Shown here piece by piece: positions 1-7,251 of a DNA stretch of 34,651 nt. This DNA comes from an uncultured Caulobacterales bacterium (GTDB taxonomy: Bacteria; Pseudomonadota; Alphaproteobacteria; Caulobacterales; Caulobacteraceae), in contig CAILTK010000082.1 of NCBI GenBank assembly GCA_903837135.1, forward strand, positions 1 to 34,651, given 5' to 3'. Numbering within the stretch: position 1 is the first letter of the stretch; the number at the start of each line of letters is the position of its first letter. The notes under the pieces were generated by a model. It had not been told where the DNA came from. It saw only the letters and a program-made list of their open reading frames with translations, and searched no databases. The position numbers were made by a program, and so were the translations under genes.

Positions 1-413
1 AGAAGACCTACATGGCCTCGGTCTCCTGGCAGTATCCCGAAGATCAGCTCATCGCGCTTCGGCGGCAGAACCAGGAGGCCGACGCAGCCGCGCCGATTGC
101 CAGCGGCGTCGATCTCGCCTCGATCAACTTCCGTTACGCGATCCAGGGCGACAACCCGGCCTGGCGTCCGCTGCGCGCCTTCGACGATGGGCACAAGGTC
201 TACATCGAGTTCCCGAGCGGCATTGCTCAGGGCGAAATGCCGCCACTGTTCGTCATCGGACCGGCCGGCGGCTCCGAGCTGGTGAACTACCGGGTCAACC
301 GCAACTATTACATCGTCGACCGCTTGTTCGCCGCCGCCGAATTGCGCCTCGGCGACAAGGACAGCGAGCGGCACGTGCGCATCGTCCGCACCGACGGAAG
401 GCCGCGGTCATGA
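1..413 (+). CDS. trbG: TrbG, conjugal transfer protein (VirB9 family), 3' part
   Basis: The reading frame is open from the first bases of the window, so this is the C-terminal part of a gene that begins outside; the ATG at 12 is internal (the residues before it are K-T-Y). About 136 codons are visible. The fragment has the pattern of the TrbG/VirB9 C-terminal beta-sandwich domain: SWQYPED, then INFRYAIQGD, WRPLRAFDDGHKVYIEFP, PPLFVIG, and VNYRVNRNYYIVDRLF. In this family the domain sits in the outer-membrane core complex of the mating-pair type IV secretion channel and contacts TrbH/TrbI. The stop overlaps the trbI start by four bases (ATGA), which fits a trb operon running into the window from the left. 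Identification is by motif recognition and by the adjacent trbI. Confidence 0.93.
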   Translation, partial: KTYMASVSWQYPEDQLIALRRQNQEADAAAPIASGVDLASINFRYAIQGDNPAWRPLRAFDDGHKVYIEFPSGIAQGEMPPLFVIGPAGGSELVNYRVNRNYYIVDRLFAAAELRLGDKDSERHVRIVRTDGRPRS

Positions 414-1615
414 CGGCGGAAGGTCCTGAAGAACAACCGCCGTCACCGACACCCGTCGTGCCGCCCGACCTGCGGCTTCGGGGCGAGCGGCCGCGCGTGA
501 CACGCTTGTCGCGCAGAGTGCTGATTGGTCTCGGCGCCGTGTCGGCGCTCGCCGTCGCGGGCGCGCTCGGCTACGCGCTCCAGACTCGCAACGCGGCGCA
601 GAACGGCCAGGAGCTGCTCTCCACGCAGAACCGTCCTTCCGCCGAGGGCCTCGCCGGCCTGCCGAGGGACTATACCGGCCTGCCGCGCCAGGCGCCGCCG
701 CTTGGGCCGCCGCTGCCCGGCGATCTCGGCAAGCCGATCCTCAACGCCGGAGCCGCACCAAACACCGTAGCGCCGGCGACGACGCCTGATCCGGAGGCGC
801 AACGCCGAGCGCAAGAGATCGAGGCGGCGCGGCTCAGCCGTCTCTTCGCCCAGACCAACCAGCAGGCCCAGCCGGTCGGCCTCACAGCGCCGCCTGCGAT
901 GGGGACCACGGCGGGTCCGACGCCGACACCGCCAGTCGACGCCGGCGCCGCGCAGAACATGCAAGACCGCAAGACGGCCTTCCTCAACGCTTCGACGGAC
1001 AAGCGCACGATCAGTCCGGACCGGCTCGACGCCAAGGCCTCGCCCTATGTCGTGCAAGCCGGCACCGTGATCCCCGCTGCGCTCATCACGGGCATTCGGT
1101 CCGATCTGCCTGGCCAGATCACCGCGCAGGTGACGGAGGCGGTCTATGATAGCCCGACCGGCAAATATCTTCTGATCCCGCAGGGTGCGAAGCTGATCGG
1201 CCAATACGACAGCTCCGTCGCTTTCGGGCAGTCGCGAGTCCTGCTTGTTTGGACCCGGATCATCATGCCGGATGGCGGCTCGATCGTGCTGGAGCGTCAG
1301 CCCGGCGCCGATACGCAGGGCTATGCCGGGCTTGAGGATGAGATCGACAACCATTGGGGCATGCTGTTCAAGGCCGCCGTCCTTTCGACGCTTCTCAGCG
1401 TGGGCGCGGAAGCGGGCACGAGCCAGGACGAGAACAATCTCGTCCAGGCGATCCGCAGCGGCGCGTCCAACAGCATCAGCCAGACCGGCTCGCAGATCGT
1501 CCAGCGCCAACTCAACATCCAGCCGACACTGACGATCCGGCCAGGCTTTCCGGTCCGCGTGATCGTCACGCGCGACCTGGTGTTGTCGGTATATGAGCAA
1601 GGCGGCAAACCATGA
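410..1615 (+). CDS. trbI: TrbI, conjugal transfer protein (VirB10 family)
   Basis: A 401-residue protein with the VirB10/TrbI layout. It has a short cytoplasmic N-terminus, one membrane helix at about residues 36-57, a long Pro/Ala/Gln-rich periplasmic linker (about 60-200), and a C-terminal beta-barrel domain starting near SPYVVQAGTVIPAALITGI. Further family signatures are IPQGAKLIGQYDS, RIIMPDGGSIVLE, the antenna-like segment around DNHWGMLFKAAVLSTLLS, and the end FPVRVIVTRDLVL. In the family this protein bridges inner and outer membranes in the conjugative type IV secretion channel. The start overlaps trbG by four bases and the stop overlaps the next gene by four bases, so the three genes are one translationally linked unit. 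Length is normal and I see no sign of damage. Confidence 0.95.
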   Translation: MTAEGPEEQPPSPTPVVPPDLRLRGERPRVTRLSRRVLIGLGAVSALAVAGALGYALQTRNAAQNGQELLSTQNRPSAEGLAGLPRDYTGLPRQAPPLGPPLPGDLGKPILNAGAAPNTVAPATTPDPEAQRRAQEIEAARLSRLFAQTNQQAQPVGLTAPPAMGTTAGPTPTPPVDAGAAQNMQDRKTAFLNASTDKRTISPDRLDAKASPYVVQAGTVIPAALITGIRSDLPGQITAQVTEAVYDSPTGKYLLIPQGAKLIGQYDSSVAFGQSRVLLVWTRIIMPDGGSIVLERQPGADTQGYAGLEDEIDNHWGMLFKAAVLSTLLSVGAEAGTSQDENNLVQAIRSGASNSISQTGSQIVQRQLNIQPTLTIRPGFPVRVIVTRDLVLSVYEQGGKP

Positions 1616-1863
1616 CCAAGCTCAAGCTCGGCCCGCTGGCAGACGACAAGCCTGTGAAGCTCAGTGTTGAGCTGCCGGCCACTGTGCATCGCGACCTCGT
1701 CGCCTATGCCGAAGCCCTTGGCCGAACGTCCGGGCAGGCTGTATCCGATCCGGCTAAACTGATTGTGCCGATGATCCAGCGATTCATGGCGACGGATCGT
1801 GCGTTCGCGAAAGCAAGACGGACCCCGGTTCAATCCGCAGGCGTACCGGAGAGATCAGGATAG
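1612..1863 (+). CDS. DUF2274 domain protein at the end of the trb operon
   Basis: An 83-residue soluble protein. Its first 65 or so residues (MTKLKLGPLADDKPVKLSVE..., then DLVAYAEALGR, SDPAKLIVPMIQRFMATDRAFAKAR) match the DUF2274 family, usually found directly after trbI in conjugative elements of Proteobacteria. Its biochemical role is not known. The ATG overlaps the trbI stop. The last dozen residues after AKARR do not look like family sequence: they are encoded by bases that are also the antisense of the lysR 3' end (overlap 1830-1863), so the natural C-terminus may have been replaced or extended there. Confidence 0.85.
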   Translation: MTKLKLGPLADDKPVKLSVELPATVHRDLVAYAEALGRTSGQAVSDPAKLIVPMIQRFMATDRAFAKARRTPVQSAGVPERSG

Positions 1864-2810
1864 CGTTCCTGAAGCATTTTAAGGAATGGTTCCAATGCTG
1901 GGTTGCCGTTCGACTGCCGCCAATAAGCCGTGAAGCCTAATCTCGTTGGCTCGGCATCTTCCTGGATCTCGCGGTAGACGACACCTTCGTGCTTAAGCCC
2001 CGTGCCACCCTCGAGCATCAGCAGCATACCGTATCCAGCGCTGACCAAGCTTAGCAGACGATCGAGGCCGGATTCATGGTGTAGAATACGATTTGGCATA
2101 TCGCCGTTCAGCTTGGCTGCCAACAAGCTCCCCAGCTCTGGTCCGGGCCCGTGCAAGGGAAGAACGACCCGCTCGCTCGCGAGCTGCCGCCAGCTCACGG
2201 CGCCATGTTCGACGAGCGGATGGCGCTCCGGCAGTGCGACAATTACACGTTCGGTCCACAACGACAAAGCGCGATCGTCCCATCCGCCTCGGTAGCTCGT
2301 CATGATGGCCACATCGACAGAATTGCGCCCTAGCGCGGAGATCAGCCGTGAATGAGATCCGTCTAACGTGTGGACGTCCACTTCGGGAAAGCGTCGATGA
2401 TAATCGGCGAGGGTTGCGTGCATATTTCCGGTGGCCAGCGAGGCATAGACGCCGATCGTCAACCTACCATTCTCACCTCGGTTCCGGCTTCTCACGTTCC
2501 GGATCGCGGTCTCGGTATCGTCGAGGATACGACGAGCTAACTCGATAAACTCCAGCCCCGCGGCAGTAGGGCGAGTTCCGCCGTTTGTGCGCTCGAATAG
2601 AACGGCTCCGAGCTGAAATTCCAAGCTGTGCAAACGACGGCTCAGAGTCGATTGACGAATATTGATGGCTTCCGCCGCCTGTCGCAGGCTGCGGTGTTGC
2701 GAAGCGAAAACCGCCAATCTCAGATCTCGAAGCTCGATTGACTCCAAGTTGGAATTCCCGACATAGATGATTGTTTCTGCGGACCTCACCAACCGACCGT
2801 CTATGAGCAT
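1830..2810 (-). CDS. LysR-family transcriptional regulator
   Basis: A 326-residue protein. The N-terminal winged helix-turn-helix spans about residues 27-85 (ELRDLRLAVFASQHRSLRQAAEAIN, STLSRRLHSLEFQLGAVLFER, PTAAG), followed by a linker helix and a periplasmic-binding-fold effector domain beginning near GRLTIGVYASL. The start gives a leader of about 25 residues before the HTH, longer than usual, so a later start is possible. The gene is convergent with the trb operon and its 3' end overlaps the DUF2274 gene by 34 bases. LysR proteins normally control a divergent neighbour, but upstream lies only a transposase fossil, so the target is not evident. It may regulate transfer functions of the element; that is inference. 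Confidence 0.88.
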   Translation of the reverse strand: MLIDGRLVRSAETIIYVGNSNLESIELRDLRLAVFASQHRSLRQAAEAINIRQSTLSRRLHSLEFQLGAVLFERTNGGTRPTAAGLEFIELARRILDDTETAIRNVRSRNRGENGRLTIGVYASLATGNMHATLADYHRRFPEVDVHTLDGSHSRLISALGRNSVDVAIMTSYRGGWDDRALSLWTERVIVALPERHPLVEHGAVSWRQLASERVVLPLHGPGPELGSLLAAKLNGDMPNRILHHESGLDRLLSLVSAGYGMLLMLEGGTGLKHEGVVYREIQEDAEPTRLGFTAYWRQSNGNPALEPFLKMLQERYPDLSGTPAD

Positions 2811-2839
2811 CGTGAAGTTTTCGGGTTCACGATCTCTTC

Positions 2840-3102
2840 TTGTTGCGCCGAGCAGATCCTAGGTGGGCATTCCACTTCACGCCCTCCTCGGCCAACTGAC
2901 TCGGTGCCGTCGAGAGCTTTATCGCCAAGCTGATCAAGCGACGACTAAAGCGCGGTGTCCTCAAATCGATCATCGACGTCCGAGCCGCCATCAATCGCTT
3001 CCTCGCCGAGACCGACGGCGCGCCAAGGCCTTTCACTTGGACCGAGACCGAAACATCGCTGCCGTCAGGCGCGAGCACCAAGTGTTAGATTCGATCCGCT
3101 AG
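2840..3102 (+). pseudogene. IS630-family transposase, C-terminal fossil
   Basis: Read in the frame of bases 2840-2896, the sequence gives RRADPRWAFHFTPSSAN, which matches the segment of IS630-type transposases normally followed by a Trp and the catalytic Glu. The Trp codon is a TGA stop (2897-2899). The same frame continues with LGAVESFIAKLIKRRLKRG, IIDVRAAINRFLAET and PFTWTET. Near 3050 the frame shifts by one base, after which IAAVRREHQVLDSIR and a stop at 3100-3102 complete the expected C-terminus. Only the last third of the gene is left, with one nonsense change and one frameshift, so it cannot encode a working transposase. I found no terminal inverted repeats. It marks past insertion between lysR and the cargo genes. 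Confidence 0.85.
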
Positions 3103-3120
3103 CTCCTTGAGGAAGGAGTT
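3101..3120 (-). terminator. Stem-loop after CrtC-like gene A
   Basis: CTCCTT (3103-3108), a GAGG loop and AAGGAG (3113-3118), extendable by a G-T and an A-T pair, lie about ten bases past the stop of the minus-strand gene. There is no long T tract. An equivalent stem-loop sits at the same distance after copy B, so it was part of the duplicated unit. A role as terminator or mRNA 3' stabiliser is inferred. Confidence 0.45.
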
Positions 3121-3129
3121 GCGGATGAA

Positions 3130-4227
3130 TCAACCGGCCAGTGGGCGCGCATGACCGAAATACGCCAGCTCCCACAGCGCCGGATCGACGTATTGCTCGA
3201 CTAGGCGATCACCCTCAAAAGCCTCGATCCTGACGGTACCGGTAAAGCGCGCATAGGCGCCATCGACACCAACCATCTTCGCGACGACACGTTTCAGGAG
3301 AGGAAGCTCGTCCGCGAATTTGTACCGCAAGATGGTTCTCTCGCGCTCAAAGGTGATGACATACCGTGTTTCGCCGTCCTGATAGGTGTAACGTAGGAGG
3401 TCGGCCGTTGGCTTTCCGGTCACCTCATCGGTGAAGACCTTGTCGGTCTCAAAGCGAACCTTCGTCTCATCGTCCGCTACGACCTTGCCGTCCTTTGCCA
3501 GCAGGAACACGATCAGGGGCCGATAGTCGTATGCTTCAACCGTTGTGATGGAAGTAACGACAATCGTAAACGGGCCGATCTTGCCGCGCGCCCAATACCA
3601 GTCGTGAATGAACGTCGCCGACGGGACGTCGCCCCAATTGTGATCGTGATAGCCGACGCCGACGCTTTCAAAACTCTCGTCGCCAACCTTGGCGGTCATC
3701 CGCACCCGGCCCTGGGGCACCGCGATAAACCAAGCGAAAAGATGCTTCTCCCCGGCTTGTCCGAAATACGTGTGGCCGGTTCGCGGGCGCCATGACGGCA
3801 CTTCGCCAATCAGTTCAATTTCGACGGAAACGTCTTCGATGGCGGCCTTGATGTCATAGCGGTTCAGGTCGCCGACGAAGTGATTATCACCGATACGGAC
3901 GTCGCAGCCGTCCTTCGATGCGCTGAAAGCTTCAGCTTCAAAGTGCAGGGTTTTGTCGATCTTGCGCCCGTCGGGCATCGTCAGGTTGATCGTGATTGAC
4001 GGGTCAAAGGGCGCGTCAGTGATCTGGGCCGACTTGGTGTTAAAGGTCACGACCACCGCCGCGCCATTTTCGAGATGCGCGTCGAAATACCACCACTCGT
4101 ACCCGTCGTCCGTGCCGATCCGTTGTCCGTCTTCCCAGGCCGAGACTTTCGAAGGGGAAAGTCCAAGACGTTCATAATCGTCTTCGGAACCGGCGATCCG
4201 GAAGCTGCCCACTGGTTTGGTGCTCAT
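3130..4227 (-). CDS. CrtC/AttH-like lipocalin-fold protein, copy A
   Basis: A 365-residue soluble protein without signal peptide or membrane helices. It carries marks of the CrtC (carotenoid 1,2-hydratase / hydroxyneurosporene synthase) and AttH lipocalin-like superfamily: WEDG then YEWWYFDAHLENG (about residues 31-54), PSITINLTMPDGR, VPSWRPRTGH, GYHDHNWGD (about 192-200) and DWYWARGKIGPFT. The HDHNWG segment corresponds to the conserved His/Trp cluster that lines the CrtC pocket. A typical CrtC adds water to the terminal double bond of an acyclic carotenoid; other members of this fold catalyse different reactions, including cycloadditions in fungal pathways, so the substrate is unknown. ATG 4227 is preceded by AAGGAAG at good spacing. 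It is the last gene of the cargo operon and a close paralogue of copy B. Confidence 0.82.
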   Translation of the reverse strand: MSTKPVGSFRIAGSEDDYERLGLSPSKVSAWEDGQRIGTDDGYEWWYFDAHLENGAAVVVTFNTKSAQITDAPFDPSITINLTMPDGRKIDKTLHFEAEAFSASKDGCDVRIGDNHFVGDLNRYDIKAAIEDVSVEIELIGEVPSWRPRTGHTYFGQAGEKHLFAWFIAVPQGRVRMTAKVGDESFESVGVGYHDHNWGDVPSATFIHDWYWARGKIGPFTIVVTSITTVEAYDYRPLIVFLLAKDGKVVADDETKVRFETDKVFTDEVTGKPTADLLRYTYQDGETRYVITFERERTILRYKFADELPLLKRVVAKMVGVDGAYARFTGTVRIEAFEGDRLVEQYVDPALWELAYFGHARPLAG

Positions 4228-4332
4228 CGTTACTTCCTTTGGCTGGTTTGTTCTGTATGCGGCGTAAGCGCATGCTTTAGGCAGCGGAGATCAGGCGCGA
4301 GGTCTGGCATGGCTATTGCGCCAAACGCTGTT

Positions 4333-4354
4333 AACTCCTCGAGGAAGAGGAGTT
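4333..4354 (-). terminator. Perfect 8-bp stem-loop after CrtC-like gene B
   Basis: AACTCCTC (4333-4340), a six-base loop and GAGGAGTT (4347-4354) form a perfect stem about ten bases past the stop of copy B and about 105 bases before the start of copy A. No clear T run follows on the minus strand. It could be a weak terminator or a processing/stability element that sets the ratio of the two paralogues; this is inferred. Confidence 0.45.
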
Positions 4355-4363
4355 GCAGATGAG

Positions 4364-5464
4364 TCAAACGGCCGGCGGGAGTGCATGACCGAAATACATC
4401 AGCTCCCAAAGCGCCGGATCGGCATATTGCTCGATCAGGCGATAACCGTCATAGGCCTCGATCCTGACGGTTCCGACGTAGCGCGCATAGGCGCCATCGA
4501 CACCAACGAGCTTGGCGGCGACCCGCTTCAGAAGAGGAAGCTGATCAGTGAAATTGGTCTGCAAGATGGTCCGTTCGCGCGTGAATGTAATGACGTACCG
4601 CGTTTCACCGTCCTGGTAGGTGTAACGGGTGATGTCGGCCGTCGGCTTTCCGGTCACCTCATCGGTGAAGACCTTGTCAGTCTCAAAGCGAACCTTGGTC
4701 TCATCGTCGGCCACGACCTTGCCGTCCTTTGCCAGAAGGAACACGATCTGTGGCTGATAGCCGTATTTTTCAGCCGCTGTGATATACGAGGCGACAATCG
4801 TAAACGGGCCGATCTTGCCGCGCGCCCAGTACCAGTCGTGAATAAGATCCGCCATCGGGACGTCGCCCCAATTGTGATCGTGGTAGCCGACGCCGACACC
4901 CTCGAAGGTCTCGGCGCCGACCTTGCCGACTATCCGCACCTGGCCTTGGGGAACCGCCGGAAGCCAGGCGAATAGATGCTCCTCGCCAGCATGTTCGAAA
5001 TACATGTGGCCGGTCCGCGGGCGCCATGACGGCACTTGGCCAATCAGTTCAATCTGGAGTGACACGTCTTCGATGGCTGCATTGATGTAGTAATGGTTCA
5101 GGTCGCCGACGAAGTGATTTTCACCGATGCGAACGTCGCAGCCGTCCTTCGATGCACTGAAAGCTTCAGCTTCAGCGTGCAGGATTCTGTCGATCTTGCG
5201 CCCGTCGGGCATCGTCAGGTTGATCGTAATCGATGGAGCAAAGGGCGCATCGGCGGTAGCAGCAGATTTGGTGTGAAAGATCACGACCACGGCCGCACCA
5301 TCTTCAAGATGCGCATCGAAATACCACCACTCGTAGGTCCCGTTTTCCGTGCCGATGCGTTGTCCGTCTTCCCAGTTCGAGACTTTTGAAGGGGAGAGTC
5401 CAAGGCGCTTATAGTCGTCCTCGGAACCGGCAAGCCGTAGGCTACCCATTGGCTTCATGTTCAT
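4364..5464 (-). CDS. CrtC/AttH-like lipocalin-fold protein, copy B
   Basis: A 366-residue paralogue of copy A, collinear over its full length. It has the same motifs: YEWWYFDAHLEDG (about 44-56), PSWRPRTGH, GYHDHNWGD (about 193-201) and DWYWARG (about 210-216). The frame is open further upstream to 5521, but ATG 5464 is chosen because AAGGAAG lies five bases before it and the residues then align one for one with copy A. This start lies inside the end of the CruF-like gene (23-base overlap), implying translational coupling. Family knowledge suggests a hydratase or related enzyme acting on an isoprenoid-like or hydrophobic substrate in the cytoplasm. Working together with the CruF-like membrane protein is inferred from the overlap. 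It could also be a non-catalytic AttH-type lipocalin. Confidence 0.82.
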   Translation of the reverse strand: MNMKPMGSLRLAGSEDDYKRLGLSPSKVSNWEDGQRIGTENGTYEWWYFDAHLEDGAAVVVIFHTKSAATADAPFAPSITINLTMPDGRKIDRILHAEAEAFSASKDGCDVRIGENHFVGDLNHYYINAAIEDVSLQIELIGQVPSWRPRTGHMYFEHAGEEHLFAWLPAVPQGQVRIVGKVGAETFEGVGVGYHDHNWGDVPMADLIHDWYWARGKIGPFTIVASYITAAEKYGYQPQIVFLLAKDGKVVADDETKVRFETDKVFTDEVTGKPTADITRYTYQDGETRYVITFTRERTILQTNFTDQLPLLKRVAAKLVGVDGAYARYVGTVRIEAYDGYRLIEQYADPALWELMYFGHALPPAV

Positions 5465-6464
5465 TGCTGCTTCCTTTGGCTGGTTGACTCTTTGCGCGGC
5501 GTACGGCCTGCCAAAACGCAACGTGACGGATCACGGAGCTTCGCGCTGCTAGCAGATTCTCGTTAGCCTGCACCTTGAAGAAGGCCAGGCAGGTCACGAA
5601 GAGCATGGTGAAAATGGCCACCAGCCCCAGGGTCTCGTGCATGTCGCGGACGCCCCACACCTGCCCTGCGGCGTCGGTCACGGTGCCCCCCGGGGACCAC
5701 AGCGCAAACGCGACGAACTCGATGAAGACGGCGCCATACATCGCGGTGGGCTGATGCCAATGTCCCTTGATTCCGTAGCTATTTGGAGTGCCGCTAGGGG
5801 CACCGGTGCGTACGAGATACAGCGCTAGCAACTGGAAGATGGTGTAAACGCACAGGAACCACCCCATGAAATTGGAAAACGGCACGCCAAAGTAACTGCC
5901 GCCGTCGCGCCAGATCCAGGCATGGTTCAGTGTGGAGCGGGCCGGGTCCATGGACATGTCCCACATGACCATGATGAAGCTCGCCACCAGGGGCACTGGG
6001 AAGCGCAGCAGAGCGTCAGGATTGGCGTCAAACTTGCCCAGCAGTATGTGCGCGAGATGCCAGCTTAAGTAGCACACTGAAAAGTAGGAAAACATGATCA
6101 TTATTGGCACCAGGCCGACCTTAAGGCCCATCACGCCAGTGTAGTAGTAATGACCAAATGGAAACCCGGTGGTGATACTCAGTGACTCGTACGTCCAGCT
6201 CACCACGAACGCGATCGCGAAGAATATAATCATCGTACGGATGCCAAGGCGGCGCGTGCCATGCAATGCCGCGAATAACGTTGGCGCCACAATGGTCCCA
6301 ATGCGCGCGATCATATCGACTGCGGCGGTCGCGGCACCGGCCTTTAGCGTTGGTCCAAAGGCGACCCAAATGGCGCTGAGGGCGTACAGGACGGGTAGCG
6401 TCCAGAGCAGGCGATTGCGGATAGCCTCAAATCTGTCCGCCATCGGTAGTGCGTCCCTCTTCAT
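5442..6464 (-). CDS. CruF-like carotenoid-hydratase family membrane protein (DUF422)
   Basis: A 340-residue polytopic membrane protein with about seven to nine hydrophobic segments. It shows the pattern of the CruF / bisanhydrobacterioruberin hydratase family (DUF422): ESLSITTGFPFGHYYYT (about 93-109), MWDMSMDP (about 167-174), the W-I-W-R-DGGSYFGVPFSNFMGW stretch (about 183-202) and a C-terminal helix pair. Characterised members add water across the 1',2' double bond of gamma-carotene or C50 carotenoids. ATG 6464 has AGGAGG four bases upstream. It is the first gene of a three-gene operon with the two CrtC-like paralogues, and a TetR gene lies upstream on the same strand. No phytoene synthase, desaturase or cyclase is in the window, so the substrate may not be a home-made carotenoid. 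The family call is good; the reaction is not established. Confidence 0.8.
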   Translation of the reverse strand: MKRDALPMADRFEAIRNRLLWTLPVLYALSAIWVAFGPTLKAGAATAAVDMIARIGTIVAPTLFAALHGTRRLGIRTMIIFFAIAFVVSWTYESLSITTGFPFGHYYYTGVMGLKVGLVPIMIMFSYFSVCYLSWHLAHILLGKFDANPDALLRFPVPLVASFIMVMWDMSMDPARSTLNHAWIWRDGGSYFGVPFSNFMGWFLCVYTIFQLLALYLVRTGAPSGTPNSYGIKGHWHQPTAMYGAVFIEFVAFALWSPGGTVTDAAGQVWGVRDMHETLGLVAIFTMLFVTCLAFFKVQANENLLAARSSVIRHVAFWQAVRRAKSQPAKGSSNEHEANG

Positions 6465-6615
6465 TTGGCCTCCTGACGGAATACCGCCGCGCGCGTCAGC
6501 AGCACCCTACATAGTAGCTGGCTGGCCAGCAACAATGATTCGTTGGGCGCTCCTTGGCCAACAGACGGTCGTTGTGCATTACGCGCATTTTCCCAGAGGC
6601 GTCGGTGGCGCTGCC
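6465..6615 (-). promoter_or_regulatory. Probable promoter region of the CruF/CrtC-like operon
   Basis: These 151 bases separate the tetR stop from the CruF-like start, enough for a separate promoter. They contain the ten-base palindrome GCTGGCCAGC at 6521-6530, a possible dimeric-repressor site. I could not assign -35/-10 boxes with confidence. Confidence 0.25.
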
Positions 6616-7251
6616 TCAGCCAGTCGCGGCCAGTCCGGCGCGCAGCGTCGCCAAACAGGTGAGGCGGATCGGATCGACCTCCATGGCCGGATCGACCAGC
6701 ACCTGGATCGAGAGGCCTAATAATTGGCTCCCAACCATCAGGGCGGCACTGGTTGGGTCCAGATCCGCCCGGATCTGTCCCTCGGCTTGTCCGCGCAAGA
6801 TCCAGCGTTCGAATTGCTCGCGGATGCGATCATGTTCGGCGACGAAGGCCGAACGAAAGGCCGAGATGTCCGCCACGGCCCAACACAAGAGGCGGAAATA
6901 GGCTTGGCCTTCGCCCATATGGCAAAGCCGCTGCATGTAGAGGTCGACATAGGTCAGCAGTGCGTCCAGCCCAGAGCTCGGATCGGCGCAATTAGATTCC
7001 GCGAAGGAAGTACCGTTGTCGTCGTGCAGATACGCGATGACCGCTTCGATTAAGCCAAGTTTCGAACCGAAGCGCTGCCCGACCAGGCCACGGCTGTAGC
7101 CGCCTCGCTGGCCGATAGCTTCGAACGTCGCGGCGCTCACGCCTTCCTCCGAAACGACGGCTATCATCGCTTCCACCAATCCGCGTTCGGACTGTTCCCT
7201 CCGCTCGGCTTGGGTGCGGCGTTGCTGTGATTTTTGCAGTGTATCCTCCAT
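6616..7251 (-). CDS. TetR/AcrR-family transcriptional regulator
   Basis: A 211-residue protein. The N-terminal TetR helix-turn-helix spans about residues 22-70 (GLVEAMIAVVSEEGVSAATFEAIGQRGGYSRGLVGQRFGSKLGLIEAVI), followed by an all-helical ligand domain with FRLLCWAVADISAFRSAFVAEHDRIREQFERWI. The frame is open to 7380, but the extra 43 residues are low-complexity Arg/Gly-rich and unlike the family, so ATG 7251 is preferred; its ribosome-binding site is weak. The gene lies just upstream of the CruF/CrtC-like operon on the same strand. TetR proteins usually repress nearby genes and release DNA when a small hydrophobic ligand binds, so control of the cargo operon is the natural guess. The ligand is unknown. 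Confidence 0.87.
   Translation of the reverse strand: MEDTLQKSQQRRTQAERREQSERGLVEAMIAVVSEEGVSAATFEAIGQRGGYSRGLVGQRFGSKLGLIEAVIAYLHDDNGTSFAESNCADPSSGLDALLTYVDLYMQRLCHMGEGQAYFRLLCWAVADISAFRSAFVAEHDRIREQFERWILRGQAEGQIRADLDPTSAALMVGSQLLGLSIQVLVDPAMEVDPIRLTCLATLRAGLAATG

Larger units (their letters stand above)
3101..5487 (-). repeat. Tandem duplication, two units of about 1.23 kb
   Basis: Two direct repeat units cover genes A (3130-4227) and B (4364-5464). The stops are 1234 bases apart and the starts 1237, the difference being one extra codon in B. Similarity extends past both ends of the genes: the ribosome-binding region (AGCCAAAGGAAG, then ATG) and about 25 bases further upstream are shared, as is the stem-loop after each stop. 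Copy B's upstream part is the coding 3' end of the CruF-like gene, so the leader of copy A (about 4228-4265) is a non-coding relic of that gene end. The duplication therefore arose from an ancestral cruF-crtC pair. Confidence 0.88.

Noticed and set aside
3130-4227. Naming the CrtC-like genes crtC
   Set aside because: The lipocalin-like superfamily includes AttH proteins and other enzymes, and there is no carotenoid pathway in the window, so a gene symbol would overstate the evidence.
3953-4975. Plus-strand frames opposite the CrtC-like genes
   Set aside because: They are antisense to two mutually similar genes whose conservation follows the minus-strand reading frame.
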